Assembly (NCBI GenBank): GCA_023387985.1
Contig: JAEWHC010000005.1
Span: forward strand, 248,001 to 312,000
Source: Bacteroidota bacterium
Lineage (GTDB): Bacteria > Bacteroidota > Bacteroidia > Chitinophagales > Chitinophagaceae
Reading direction: 5' to 3'
Length of the DNA stretch: 64,000 nucleotides
How positions within the stretch are numbered: position 1 is the stretch's first letter; each line of letters opens with the position of its first letter. Shown here in pieces: positions 52,561 to 62,307 of the stretch. The position numbers and the translations under genes were made by a program. Under the pieces are notes generated by a model. That model saw nothing but the letters and a program-made list of their open reading frames with translations. It was not told where the DNA came from and did not search any database.

Positions 52561-54630
52561 ATGAGGAGAATAGGATGTATTTTAATGATGATGGCTATCG
52601 TACTGGCTCCCTGGGCTGCTGTAAGTCAACCTTTCTTACCGCTTTTGCCTGATGCAGACACCACCCTTCCGGAAGTTTTTATCACTTCGAGAATGTCTGC
52701 GCAAGCTCTAAATCAGCCCTACACCGCCCAAATAATTTCCAAAAAAGAACTCCGTCAAAAAATGCCCCGCACTACACCCGAACTGCTGATGGGTGAACCC
52801 GGAGTTTTTGTACAGAAAACCAATCACGGAGGCGGCTCACCCTTCATCCGCGGGCTCACGGGAAACCAAACCCTGTTGCTAATTGATGGCATCCGCCTGA
52901 ACAATTCCATTTACCGCTACGGGCCGAACCAGTATTTCAACACCATTGATTACCATACCATTCAAAAAATTGAGGTGCTGAAAGGAACCGGCTCGGTGCA
53001 GTATGGCAGCGATGCGATTGGCGGAATCATCCACGTGCTGACGAGAAAACCGGAATTCAGAACCGAAAATTTTCTGGCTTCGACCATCCATGCCCGGATG
53101 ATCTCAAAAAATATGGAATATTCCGGAAGGGCCGAAATCGAAACCGGCAACCAAAAGGTCGCATTCCTTGGCGGATACGGATACAAACAGTTTGGAGATC
53201 TTGTGGGCGGCGATACCACGGGAAGGCAAACGCCTTCAGGTTATGCTGAACAGGATTTTGACGCACAACTGAGGTTTTCGTTAAGCAAAGGATGGCAACT
53301 GCGTGCACTCCATCAATCGGTGATCCAGGACGATGTTCCGGTTTACCATAAAATAAAACTTGAAGATTATGCTTATCATGAAATGGATCCGCAGACGCGG
53401 CATTTGAGTTATGTGAATCTTTCAGGGAACATTAACCGCCGTTATTTAAGGCAGCTCTCCGTTACCGCGGCCGCACAAAACGCAAGAGAAACAAGAAAAA
53501 TGCGGCGCAAACATGCAGATGAATACACCCGCGAAAAAGAAAACATAAATACCTACAGCGTTACGTTGAATCTAAGGCACAACTTCTGCAAGGGGTGGAC
53601 TTCCCAATCCGGGGTTGAATTCTACCAGGATCATTTGCGAAGTCGCCGCAGCATCATTCCGGATCAGGGCATTCCGTTGCATGAAAGAGCGCTTTATCCT
53701 GACCGGTCCGGCTACCAGCAGGCAGCTGTTTTTTCGCTGCATGAATTCCGCTATCAGCAATGGCAGGCACACACGGGTTTACGGTATAATTGGTCCAGGT
53801 CCATGATCCCCAATAACGAGCTGGGAAAAGTGAACATCACGTCATCCGCTCTGGTCAGCAACTTCGCTTTGCTGTATAGCCTCAGTGCCAATACCCGCTT
53901 TTATGGCCATTTCAGCACCGGTTTTCGTGCGCCCAATATCGATGATCTTGGCAGTCTTGGCATCGTAGATTTTCGGTATGAACTGCCGGCTTATGACCTC
54001 AAACCCGAAAAAAGCTACCATTACGAGGCCGGCATCCGGCACAACAGTCCGCGGCTGAAAGCGCATGCAGCAGCCTACTACCTGAATCTTAAAAACCTGG
54101 TTGCGCGGGTACAGCAACCCGGAATGGAGATGAATGGATACCCGGTATTTCTGAAACAAAATGCCGGGGCGGGCTTCATCCGTGGATTTGAATTATCGGC
54201 AGAATTCCAGGCTTCCCCTGCATTCTCCTTCCGGGGAAACCTGGCCATCCAAAAAGGCTGGAATATTTCCGATAAAGAGCCATTGCGCCGCATGCCACCA
54301 ACTTTTGGTCAACTCGCCGGTAAATTTGAAAAAGGCCAATCGTATTTTAAAGCGGAGCTCCTTGCAGCAGCCATGCAGGACAGGCTTGCCGCCGGAGACA
54401 AAAGCGACAACCGTATTCCTGCAGGCGGAACTCCGGGCTGGAAGGTAGCAAATGCCTATGCCGGCTATTGCCTGCACAATGTTGAACTGGACATCAGTCT
54501 GCAGAATATTTTTAATGTGGACTACCGCCTTCACGGAAGTGGAATTAACGGTATGGGAAGAAATATGGTCATGCACCTGCGCATTACGCTGTATGCCCGC
54601 GACAATGTTCAAATTGCGAATCATTTCTGA
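52561..54630 (+). CDS. TonB-dependent outer-membrane receptor
   Basis: A 689-residue receptor with a signal peptide (MRRIGCILMMMAIVLAPWAAVSQ), a plug domain (about 35-150, including PYTAQIISKKELRQKMP, then GGGSPFIRGLTGNQTLLLIDG and VLKGTGSVQYGSDAIGG) and a 22-strand-type beta-barrel ending in an aromatic residue (NHF). There is no carboxypeptidase-like N-terminal domain and no adjacent SusD, so it is not a SusCD pair. Its layout resembles haem, vitamin B12 or siderophore receptors. The start ATG at 52561 is preferred over an in-frame GTG at 52537. The ligand is not readable. Confidence 0.88.
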   Translation: MRRIGCILMMMAIVLAPWAAVSQPFLPLLPDADTTLPEVFITSRMSAQALNQPYTAQIISKKELRQKMPRTTPELLMGEPGVFVQKTNHGGGSPFIRGLTGNQTLLLIDGIRLNNSIYRYGPNQYFNTIDYHTIQKIEVLKGTGSVQYGSDAIGGIIHVLTRKPEFRTENFLASTIHARMISKNMEYSGRAEIETGNQKVAFLGGYGYKQFGDLVGGDTTGRQTPSGYAEQDFDAQLRFSLSKGWQLRALHQSVIQDDVPVYHKIKLEDYAYHEMDPQTRHLSYVNLSGNINRRYLRQLSVTAAAQNARETRKMRRKHADEYTREKENINTYSVTLNLRHNFCKGWTSQSGVEFYQDHLRSRRSIIPDQGIPLHERALYPDRSGYQQAAVFSLHEFRYQQWQAHTGLRYNWSRSMIPNNELGKVNITSSALVSNFALLYSLSANTRFYGHFSTGFRAPNIDDLGSLGIVDFRYELPAYDLKPEKSYHYEAGIRHNSPRLKAHAAAYYLNLKNLVARVQQPGMEMNGYPVFLKQNAGAGFIRGFELSAEFQASPAFSFRGNLAIQKGWNISDKEPLRRMPPTFGQLAGKFEKGQSYFKAELLAAAMQDRLAAGDKSDNRIPAGGTPGWKVANAYAGYCLHNVELDISLQNIFNVDYRLHGSGINGMGRNMVMHLRITLYARDNVQIANHF

Positions 54631-54700
54631 AAAATGATCTTAACTCCAAAGGCAATAGCCAAAATTAACCTGTGTTAACTGCCTGAATGGAGGGCTGTTC

Positions 54701-54708
54701 TAATTTTG
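54701..54708 (+). promoter_or_regulatory. -7 box upstream of the DsbA-like gene
   Basis: TAATTTTG matches TAnnTTTG and ends 23 bp before the ATG at 54732. No clear -33 element. Confidence 0.35.
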
Positions 54709-54731
54709 GTCTTCAATATTGAATCATAATT

Positions 54732-55721
54732 ATGGACAAGAAACCCGAGATAAAACAAATGCCGGAAATTGAAGAACTTTCCGAAGCCAATTCCCTATTC
54801 TGTGATCCCGAAACCGGGGTGTGCGAAATTCCAGGAATGGCGCAGAAACTGGAAGAAAAACCGGCAGTAGTGCCTGAAGCCAAAAAATTGAAAGCCATAT
54901 ATTTTACTGACCCCATCTGTTCGGCCTGCTGGGGTATCGAACCTCAGCTTCGCAAAATGAAACTGGAATACGGTGATCAACTCGAAATTGAATATCGCAT
55001 GGGTGGCCTTTTGCCCGATTTCAGGTATTCTGCCGGCGGCATGAACGGGCCCGCCGATGTTGCCCATCACTGGGAAGAAGTAAGTGAACACTATGACATG
55101 CCAATAGATGGAGACGTATGGCTCGAAGATCCTTTGGCTTCCTCGTATCCACCAAGTATCGCTTTTAAAGCCGCGCAAATGCAGGACAATGAAAAAGCGG
55201 TGATCTTCCTCCGAAAACTCAGGGAATTGCTTTTCCTTGAAAAACAAAATATCGCCCGTTGGGAAGTTGTAGAAGCCGCTGCGGTTTACGCCAACCTGGA
55301 TGCCGAAAAAATGAAATCGGATGTATCCGGCGATGCCATCAAAAAATTTGAAGATGACCTGCACCTTACCAGGCAAATGTATGTCCGCGGATTTCCTACG
55401 GTTTACTTTACCGATGGAAACGAAAACTTGGAAATTGTTTATGGCGCCCGGCCTTATGCGCATTATGAAGCAGCCATTAATAAGATGAACAGGGATGCCG
55501 AACGCAGCGATTATGATAAATCCTGGAAAGGCATTTTCAGCAGTTTTCCCACCCTTACCACACGTGAATATGCTGAGCTCACAGAAACTCCGCGTCACAA
55601 AGCTGAAGCGGTTTTGCAAGCACTTGCCGATGCGGGGAGCATTGAACGCCAGGACTCAAAAAATGGTCCCATCTGGAAACGTGAGCAGGCGGTAGATCCA
55701 AGCAAATTAAGTCAAGGCTGA
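54732..55721 (+). CDS. DsbA/FrnE-family thioredoxin-fold protein with extra N-terminal Cys pair
   Basis: A 329-residue cytoplasmic protein (no signal peptide). Residues 52-270 form a DsbA-like thioredoxin fold of the FrnE/SpxH (YjbH) type: FTDPICSACWGIEPQLR contains the active CxxC (Cys63-Cys66), and GFPTVYFTDG is the cis-Pro loop. Two additions stand out. The N-terminus holds a second cysteine pair, Cys24 and Cys31, in FCDPETGVCEIP. The C-terminus (about 270-315; LTTREYAELTETPRHKAEAVLQ) looks like a winged-helix-type helical module. The family includes oxidoreductases and the ClpXP adaptor SpxH; which applies is open. Confidence 0.82.
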   Translation: MDKKPEIKQMPEIEELSEANSLFCDPETGVCEIPGMAQKLEEKPAVVPEAKKLKAIYFTDPICSACWGIEPQLRKMKLEYGDQLEIEYRMGGLLPDFRYSAGGMNGPADVAHHWEEVSEHYDMPIDGDVWLEDPLASSYPPSIAFKAAQMQDNEKAVIFLRKLRELLFLEKQNIARWEVVEAAAVYANLDAEKMKSDVSGDAIKKFEDDLHLTRQMYVRGFPTVYFTDGNENLEIVYGARPYAHYEAAINKMNRDAERSDYDKSWKGIFSSFPTLTTREYAELTETPRHKAEAVLQALADAGSIERQDSKNGPIWKREQAVDPSKLSQG

Positions 55722-55744
55722 TCGAATGCCTTCACCATAAAATC

Positions 55745-55766
55745 ATCCGCCGGTTAATCGGCGGAT
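55745..55766. terminator. Terminator between the DsbA-like gene and asnS
   Basis: Perfect 8-bp arms atccgccg / cggcggat with a 6-nt loop and a T-rich flank on the plus side. It lies between the two convergent genes, 24 bp after the DsbA-like stop. Confidence 0.7.
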
Positions 55767-55844
55767 ATTTTGGCTTTGCATCTCACCTGCTCATCACGGC
55801 AATGAAGAGTGCAATTGAATATTTAATCAGAAGCGGAAAGTACT

Positions 55845-57305
55845 TTAAAATTCCGCATTCTTGGGCGTGCGTGCAAAAGGAATCACATCGCGGATATTTC
55901 CCATACCGGTAACGAATTGCACCACCCTTTCGAAGCCCAGGCCAAAGCCGCTGTGCGGGCATCCGCCAAAACGACGGGTATCGAGGAACCAATCCATTTC
56001 CTCCGCCGGAATGTGCATCGCTTCCATACGGGCAAGCAACTTATCGAAACGTTCCTCCCGTTGTGAGCCACCAACAATTTCCCCAATACCCGGTGCAAGG
56101 ATATCCATTGCAGCCACAGTTTCTTTACCTTGCTCGCAACCATCATCCTGGCGCATATAGAATGCTTTGATAGCTGCCGGGTAGTTGGTCACGATAACGG
56201 GTTTTTTATAATGCTTTTCCACAAGGTAACGTTCATGTTCGCTCTGCAGGTCTATGCCCCAGCTGACATCATATTTGAATTTCTTCTTCTTGTATGCCGG
56301 TGAGTTTAGCAGCACATCAATAGCTTCGGTATAAGTAATGCGTTCAAATTTGTTGTTCACCACGAATTCCAGTTTCTCCAATAAACCCATTTCGCTCCGT
56401 TTATCCTGCGGAAGGTTTTTTTCTTCCTCTTTCAGCCGGTTATCCAAAAATTTTAAATCATCAGCATTTTGCTCCATTACATATTTAATGATGTATTGGA
56501 TAAATTCCTCAGCCAAGTTTTGGTTGTCTTCCAGGTCATAAAAGGCCATTTCCGGTTCAATCATCCAAAACTCTGCAAGGTGGCGTGTGGTATTGCTGTT
56601 CTCTGCGCGAAATGTGGGTCCAAAAGTATAAATTTCGGAAAAGGCCATAGCGGCCAATTCCCCCTCGAGCTGACCGCTCACAGTGAGGTTTGTGCTGCGG
56701 CCGAAGAAATCTTCGCTGAAATCCACCTGGCCATTTTCCAGTCTTGGTGCTGTGCCGTCGAGCGGCAAAGTAGTCACCCGGAACATTTCGCCGGCGCCTT
56801 CCGCGTCGCTTGCCGTAATAATCGGGCTATGCCAGTACACAAATCCCTTATCCTGAAAGAATTTATGGATGGCGTAGGCCAGTCCGTTCCGAACACGGAA
56901 AACCGCTCCAAAAGTTTGGGTGCGCATGCGCAAATGGGCGATCTCACGTAAAAAATCCAGGCTGTGCTTTTTGGGCTGAAGCGGATACTTTTCAGGATCG
57001 CTGTCACCCAATACCTCTATGGCATCAGCAACCAATTCCCAGGTTTGTCCGGCGCCCTTGCTTTCCACAATTTTTCCGGTCACCTTCAGGCAAGCACCTG
57101 TCGTGATGCGCTTGAGCAAGGCATCATCTGTATGCTCGAAATCCACCACGATCTGCAGATTATTGATTGTACTGCCATCATTTAACGCTATAAACCGGTT
57201 GCTGCGAAAAGTGCGCACCCAACCCATAACAATTGCTTCCTTCCCTGAAATGGTTGTATCAGATGCCAGGATATCCTTTATTTTATTCCGCTTGTTAAAA
57301 GCCAT
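55845..57305 (-). CDS. asnS: Asparaginyl-tRNA synthetase
   Basis: Class IIb synthetase that charges tRNA-Asn. The 486-residue protein has an N-terminal OB anticodon-binding domain (GWVRTFRSNRFIALNDGST), the motif 2 region FGPTFRAENSNTTRHLAEFWM, and motif 3 GFGLGFERVVQFVTG with the closing RDVIPFARTP. Length is typical. The start ATG at 57305 is preferred over GTG at 57311, and a -7 box stands just upstream. The gene is divergent from the DUF4287 gene. Confidence 0.96.
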   Translation of the reverse strand: MAFNKRNKIKDILASDTTISGKEAIVMGWVRTFRSNRFIALNDGSTINNLQIVVDFEHTDDALLKRITTGACLKVTGKIVESKGAGQTWELVADAIEVLGDSDPEKYPLQPKKHSLDFLREIAHLRMRTQTFGAVFRVRNGLAYAIHKFFQDKGFVYWHSPIITASDAEGAGEMFRVTTLPLDGTAPRLENGQVDFSEDFFGRSTNLTVSGQLEGELAAMAFSEIYTFGPTFRAENSNTTRHLAEFWMIEPEMAFYDLEDNQNLAEEFIQYIIKYVMEQNADDLKFLDNRLKEEEKNLPQDKRSEMGLLEKLEFVVNNKFERITYTEAIDVLLNSPAYKKKKFKYDVSWGIDLQSEHERYLVEKHYKKPVIVTNYPAAIKAFYMRQDDGCEQGKETVAAMDILAPGIGEIVGGSQREERFDKLLARMEAMHIPAEEMDWFLDTRRFGGCPHSGFGLGFERVVQFVTGMGNIRDVIPFARTPKNAEF

Positions 57306-57328
57306 GTTCACTCATTCTTTTAGGGCGG

Positions 57329-57336
57329 CAAAGATA
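57329..57336 (-). promoter_or_regulatory. -7 box upstream of asnS
   Basis: On the minus strand TATCTTTG, a full TAnnTTTG match, ends 23 bp before the asnS ATG. The same octamer precedes dxs and metG. Confidence 0.45.
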
Positions 57337-57474
57337 AGGCGCAGCCGGCAGTCAGCAGTTGGCAGTTTGGATGAGGCGTAATCCATTAAAAAAAATTACA
57401 ATCAGGCTGGATATTTAGATTTGCAGAACCAATTTGTCATCGCAACGGTTTTAATCAAACTCAATACATAAAAA

Positions 57475-58026
57475 ATGGAAAAAGGAACGCAGACTTTTAT
57501 AGAAAACCTGAAGAAAAATACCGGCAAATCGCTGGAAGAATGGGTGGCCATCGCGCAAAAAGAAAACTTTGCAAAGCATGGGGAGATTATGAAATTCCTA
57601 AAGGAAAAACACGGATTTACCCACGGTTTTGCCAACCTCGTCGCTTTGAGCGCAAAAGGCACGCATTCAGCATCTGTGGAAAATAAAGAAGACCTGGTAG
57701 CTGCGCAATACAACGGCAAAGCGCATTTCAAACCGCTATATGATCACCTGGTCAGCTTAATTTCCACCTTTGGTAATGATGTGGAGATCGCACCAAAGCA
57801 GGCCAATGTGAGCATCCGCAGAAAAAAGCAATTCGCGCTTTTAACGCCGGCCACCAGGGACCGGTTTGAAATAGGCATAAATCTTAAAGGCCAGGAACCT
57901 GAAGGCAAACTGGAAGGCCTCAAACCCGGCGGCATGTGTTCGCACAGGATTAATGTCGCCTCCATTGATAACATAGACGAGGAGGTAACCGGCTGGCTAA
58001 AGAAGGCCTATGATCATGCCGGATAA
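57475..58026 (+). CDS. DUF4287 - DUF5655 domain protein
   Basis: A 183-residue cytoplasmic protein made of an N-terminal DUF4287 (about 5-75, TGKSLEEWVAIAQKEN and KHGFTHGFANLVAL) and a C-terminal DUF5655 (about 85-183, PKQANVSIRRKKQFALL, ending GWLKKAYDHA). DUF5655-like domains resemble DUF1801-type small modules thought to bind nucleic acid or ligands, but no function is established. It is isolated, divergent from asnS, and about 160 bp before metG. Confidence 0.85.
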   Translation: MEKGTQTFIENLKKNTGKSLEEWVAIAQKENFAKHGEIMKFLKEKHGFTHGFANLVALSAKGTHSASVENKEDLVAAQYNGKAHFKPLYDHLVSLISTFGNDVEIAPKQANVSIRRKKQFALLTPATRDRFEIGINLKGQEPEGKLEGLKPGGMCSHRINVASIDNIDEEVTGWLKKAYDHAG

Positions 58027-58149
58027 ATGCCTTGGGCGATGGGGTATTCGTTGAAAAACCTACAGCCTGGAAGGATCTCAGTTGGCGGAACCGCAAGTTC
58101 CCCAGGTGACGGCATTTGACTTTTAAATTTAGACTTTTGACTTCCTTGT

Positions 58150-58157
58150 TATCTTTG
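58150..58157 (+). promoter_or_regulatory. -7 box upstream of metG
   Basis: TATCTTTG matches TAnnTTTG and ends 30 bp before the metG ATG at 58188. TTTG sequences occur further upstream but not at ideal spacing. Confidence 0.45.
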
Positions 58158-58187
58158 CAGCCTCAAATTTGATCCATAGAAAAATAT

Positions 58188-60287
58188 ATGAGCGATTATA
58201 AAAGAATATTGGTTACAGCGGCTTTGCCTTATGCCAACGGCCCATTGCATGTTGGCCACCTGGCAGGAGCCTATATTCCTGCAGATATTTATGTACGATG
58301 GGAACGTGCCAGAAAAAAAGATATTGTATTTGTCGGCGGCAGTGATGAGCATGGAGTTCCCATTACCATTCGTGCAATGCGTGAAGGCGTTTCACCACAG
58401 GATATAGTGGATAAATACCATGCGCTCATTAAAGACAGCTTTGAAAAGCTCGGTATTTCTTTTGATATCTACAGCCGGACTTCAAACGTCATACATCATG
58501 AAACGAGTGCTGATTTTTTCAGGAAACTCTATGATGACGGCCTTTTTGAGGAAAAAGAAACCGAACAATATTTCGATGAGGAAAAACAGGTATTCCTTGC
58601 GGACAGATACATTTCCGGAACCTGCCCCATCTGTGGTAATCCGAATGCGTACGGCGATCAGTGCGAAAAATGCGGCAGTTCACTAAGTCCGGAACAACTG
58701 ATTGACCCCCGCAGTACGCTGAGTAACGCGGTACCGGTAAAGCGAAAAACCAAACACTGGTATTTTCCATTGGAAAACTATGAACCCTGGCTGAAGGAAT
58801 GGATACTGGAAGACCATAAAGAATGGAAAAACAATGTGTACGGCCAGTGCAAAAGCTGGTTGAATGCGGGCCTGCAGAGCCGGGCCATGACCCGTGACAG
58901 CAACTGGGGCGTAAAAGTTCCCCTGCCGGATGCGGAAGGCAAAGTGCTTTATGTCTGGTTCGATGCACCCATCGGATACATCAGCGCCACGAAGGAATTA
59001 TTGCCTGATACCTGGCAGGATTACTGGCAGCAGGAAGACACTAAACTTGTGCATTTTATTGGAAAAGACAATATTGTTTTTCATTGTATCATCTTCCCTT
59101 CCATGCTCAAAGCCCATGGAAAATATGTAGTTCCTGATAATGTGCCCGCGAATGAATTCCTGAACCTGGAAGGCGAAAAAGTAAGCACAAGCCGCAACTG
59201 GGCCGTATGGCTCCATGAATACCTGGAAGATTTTCCCGGTGACCAGGATGCACTGCGCTATTACCTGACTTCCATTGCGCCTGAAACGAAAGACAGCGAT
59301 TTTACCTGGAAAGGTTTCCAGGACGCCAACAACAGTGAACTCGTAGCCATATTCGGGAATTTTGTCAACCGCACCTTTGTGCTGATGCATAAACTCTGCA
59401 ACGGAAAAGTTCCGGCGCTGCATCCCAATGTCGTGGACGAAACAGACCACGAAATGGTCAGTGACATTGGCAAAGCCAAAACCTCCATTGATGAGGCGCT
59501 GCAGCAATACAAGTTCCGTGATGGCTTGTTCGAGGTAATTGATCTTGCACGAAAAGGCAACCAGTATATGCAGAAAAAGGAGCCCTGGATTAAGGCCAGG
59601 GTTTTGCAGAAGGAGGATGCCTCCGCAGAGGAAAAGCAACATGCCCAGGCACAGATCGATAATTGCCTGCATGTATGCCTGCAGCTCTGTGCCAACCTGG
59701 CCATTTTCATCAATCCCTTCCTTCCCGGAACGGCGACTAAACTGCTCAACATGATGAAAGTGGTGGACAGGATGCTGGATTGGGACAATGCCGGAAAAAT
59801 GAAATTGCTCAGCACCGGGTATACGTTGCGTGCTCCGGAATTGCTGTTCCGCAAAATTGAGGACGAAGAAATTGAAAAGCAGATTCAGAAACTGAATAAT
59901 GCAGCTACCGCAAAAACGCAAGCCCTTGAAGGGCCAGCGCAAACCCATAGCGCCTTGAAACCGGAAATCGTGTATGATGATTTCGCGAAGCTTGACCTGC
60001 GTGTGGGAACCATTGTAACGGCCGAAAAAGTGGAAAAAGCCGATAAATTACTGAAGCTCTCCATTGATCTTGGTTTTGAAACCAGGACCGTTGTAAGCGG
60101 TATTGCTTTGCAGTTTACTCCTGAAGAACTGCCTGGCAGGCAGGTGGTGGTGGTCTGCAATCTCGCCCCGCGTAAAATGCGTGGCATTGAAAGCAATGGA
60201 ATGATCCTGATGGCCGAAGATCAATCGGGTAAATTGCATTTCATCAACACGCCCGACGATATTGACAATGGATCTGTGGTGAATTGA
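58188..60287 (+). CDS. metG: Methionyl-tRNA synthetase
   Basis: Class I synthetase charging tRNA-Met. The 699-residue protein has the HIGH equivalent in PLHVGHLAGAYI, a zinc knuckle CPICGNPNAYGDQCEKCG (about residues 145-162), the KMSKS-equivalent GEKVSTSRNW seen in this phylum, an anticodon-binding helical domain, and a C-terminal tRNA-binding (Trbp111/EMAP II-like) domain of about 110 residues (DDFAKLDLRVGTIVTAEKVE). This is the long form. Its stop overlaps or abuts the next methyltransferase reading frame. Confidence 0.97.
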   Translation: MSDYKRILVTAALPYANGPLHVGHLAGAYIPADIYVRWERARKKDIVFVGGSDEHGVPITIRAMREGVSPQDIVDKYHALIKDSFEKLGISFDIYSRTSNVIHHETSADFFRKLYDDGLFEEKETEQYFDEEKQVFLADRYISGTCPICGNPNAYGDQCEKCGSSLSPEQLIDPRSTLSNAVPVKRKTKHWYFPLENYEPWLKEWILEDHKEWKNNVYGQCKSWLNAGLQSRAMTRDSNWGVKVPLPDAEGKVLYVWFDAPIGYISATKELLPDTWQDYWQQEDTKLVHFIGKDNIVFHCIIFPSMLKAHGKYVVPDNVPANEFLNLEGEKVSTSRNWAVWLHEYLEDFPGDQDALRYYLTSIAPETKDSDFTWKGFQDANNSELVAIFGNFVNRTFVLMHKLCNGKVPALHPNVVDETDHEMVSDIGKAKTSIDEALQQYKFRDGLFEVIDLARKGNQYMQKKEPWIKARVLQKEDASAEEKQHAQAQIDNCLHVCLQLCANLAIFINPFLPGTATKLLNMMKVVDRMLDWDNAGKMKLLSTGYTLRAPELLFRKIEDEEIEKQIQKLNNAATAKTQALEGPAQTHSALKPEIVYDDFAKLDLRVGTIVTAEKVEKADKLLKLSIDLGFETRTVVSGIALQFTPEELPGRQVVVVCNLAPRKMRGIESNGMILMAEDQSGKLHFINTPDDIDNGSVVN

Positions 60288-60325
60288 GGCGGAGCTTATT
60301 TCACAACCGGAAATGCATTTCATCA

Positions 60326-60877
60326 ATGAAATGGCTTGATCGATATCTCCAGAAAGTACGAATCCGAAAAGCCGGCGCCCATTTGCCGGATTTCTCTAGG
60401 GTGCTGGATATTGGTTGCCACCAGGGAGAATTGTTCAACCAATTGCAGCATAAGCATCTTACCGGTACAGGTATTGACTTGTTGATCGAAAATGCAAAAA
60501 CAATTGCTGACGGAACCGTTCAACTTATTCCGGGATCCTTTCCAGCTGCGCTTCAAACCCATGAACAATTTGATGCAATAACGGCACTTGCTGTAGTCGA
60601 GCATATTCCGGAAGTGGATTTGCAAGATTTCTTCTGCGCCTGCTACGCCCACCTCAAAACCGGTGGCCTATTGATTTGTACAGTTCCGGATAGCAAGGTG
60701 GATTCCATACTGAGCATGTTGAATAAGCTCGCGTTAGTGGATGGAATGAGCATTGATGATCATCATGAATTTGATGCAATGCAAACGATAGCACTGGCGG
60801 CAAAAGCCGGGTTTAAGCTTCTATCGCACAAGACTTTTCAGCTCGGCCTCAACAATGTATTTGTGTTTGGGAAATAA
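60326..60877 (+). CDS. Class I SAM-dependent methyltransferase
   Basis: A 183-residue Rossmann-fold methyltransferase with motif I VLDIGCHQGELFNQL, followed by GIDLLIENAK, and the post-motif block FDAITALAVVEHIPEVDL. It fits the methyltransferase type 11/12 group; substrate unknown. The start is ATG at 60326 (MKWLDRYLQK); a TTG at 60284 that overlaps the metG stop would extend it by 14 residues. The close placement suggests co-transcription with metG. Confidence 0.8.
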   Translation: MKWLDRYLQKVRIRKAGAHLPDFSRVLDIGCHQGELFNQLQHKHLTGTGIDLLIENAKTIADGTVQLIPGSFPAALQTHEQFDAITALAVVEHIPEVDLQDFFCACYAHLKTGGLLICTVPDSKVDSILSMLNKLALVDGMSIDDHHEFDAMQTIALAAKAGFKLLSHKTFQLGLNNVFVFGK

Positions 60878-61065
60878 CCCGCATTTCTTGTCTGTTTTTT
60901 TTCCAGCCCGGTGCAAAAGCCGGTTGAAAAACCCAAAGTTGAGGTAAACAAAAAAAAGCCGAATAGAAACTTTCACCAAACAGAAGAAAGTGGGAATCCT
61001 GATGCCTATTGATTAACCTCGCGTCATGCCAATGCAGATAGCTTGGTTTCGGGGTCGTATTGCTT

Positions 61066-62052
61066 TTACTTAATAATTTCAGCCTGTTTATTTTTTGAAC
61101 CAGCATATTTAGACACACTGACATTGTCGCCAATTTCGATACTTAAAAGATCTTCGCCAACCTGAATAGGACCGTTGTAAATTTTTTGTGTCCGGATTTT
61201 CAAATCCGTAATTGTAGGTGGCGGTATAGACGGATCGGCTGTCAGCAATACGACGTGTGAATAAACTGCAAGTTTGGGCTTTATTTTTTCAAATACTTTG
61301 GCCGCATCTTCCGGCGATGAATGAAAGCCAAGTATTTGATTAATCAGTGGATTTTGCCTGGATTGTTCATTTGCAGCCGCCACTTCATGAATGATAACCT
61401 CTGCATTTTTAGCATATTTAATTAAGTTGTTGCTATAGCGTGTGTCACCGGAAAGAATAACAGCATGTCCCGCGTAATCAATTCTGTAACCGAGCGCAGC
61501 ATCAATAAAGTCCGCATGGCTTACAATAAACGGCGTTACTTTTATTCCATTGCTTTCCCAAACGAATCCTTCGCTTATGTCTGAAGGAATTACAATTGCT
61601 CCACTGTCAGCTTTATTGTTTTCCTTGCTGCGTGTTTGGATGTCCCAGGCAAAGGCTTTAGCGAGATTACCCATCATATCCTTTGTACCGTTGGGACCGT
61701 AAACCTGAAGCGGAGCAGACCTCCTGCCATAAACCGCCGGTATCCACCCCGTTAGCCATAGGTCAGGAATACCCACAACATGATCAGAATGAAGATGGGT
61801 AAGAAACAATGTATTGATCTTACCCAATGGAATTTGTAGTTGCCATAATCTTTGCGAAGCGCCTCTTCCGCAGTCAAATAAAAGTTTTTGGTTTCCTGCT
61901 TCAACCAATATAGCCGGACCAAACCTTTCAATAGATGGCACCGGCGCACCAGTTCCCAATAAAGTAACTCTGATTGGAGCTTGTGCGTTGGTATAGGCAA
62001 CACTTGCCAGGAAAAAAAGAACAAATGTGCCTTTGGTTATTCTGCTTTTCAT
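61066..62052 (-). CDS. Exported MBL-fold hydrolase, RNase Z/arylsulfatase-like
   Basis: A 328-residue metallo-beta-lactamase-fold protein. The N-terminal signal peptide (KGTFVLFFLASVAYTNAQ) places it in the periplasm or outside. The fold carries the zinc motif THLHSDHVVG (HxHxDH), VSHADF and the final LYSHVVLL/LSGDT ligands. The overall layout, with LLGTGAPVPSIERFGP at the start, is like RNase Z and periplasmic AtsA-type hydrolases. A true tRNA-processing RNase Z would be cytoplasmic, so the secreted version points to another substrate. The start is ATG at 62052. The gene looks more AT-rich than its neighbours and borders an AT-rich gap. Confidence 0.83.
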   Translation of the reverse strand: MKSRITKGTFVLFFLASVAYTNAQAPIRVTLLGTGAPVPSIERFGPAILVEAGNQKLLFDCGRGASQRLWQLQIPLGKINTLFLTHLHSDHVVGIPDLWLTGWIPAVYGRRSAPLQVYGPNGTKDMMGNLAKAFAWDIQTRSKENNKADSGAIVIPSDISEGFVWESNGIKVTPFIVSHADFIDAALGYRIDYAGHAVILSGDTRYSNNLIKYAKNAEVIIHEVAAANEQSRQNPLINQILGFHSSPEDAAKVFEKIKPKLAVYSHVVLLTADPSIPPPTITDLKIRTQKIYNGPIQVGEDLLSIEIGDNVSVSKYAGSKNKQAEIIK

Positions 62053-62307
62053 TGTTGTCAGTTTATAAGATAAAAAATACAAGCACTCAATGCATAAGTA
62101 TTCAGGTATCGTAAGTTTGTCAAATGTGGCGGATAAGGTTCACGCCATGCTGCTGAATGGCCATTCACTGAACGTCCGGCCAGTAACCGCCGCTGATTTG
62201 AAAAACAGAAGTTGAAGTTATGAACTAAGGCTGAAATGACTAAATCGCTGCTCATAGCACTCAAAAGGATGAAATTTTAATCGTCGGCCAGCAAAGAAGC
62301 AAACGCT

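Noticed and set aside
60849..61133. Minus-strand 94-codon ORF between the methyltransferase and the MBL gene
   Set aside because: It overlaps the ends of both flanking genes and has no recognisable motif; more likely a chance frame.
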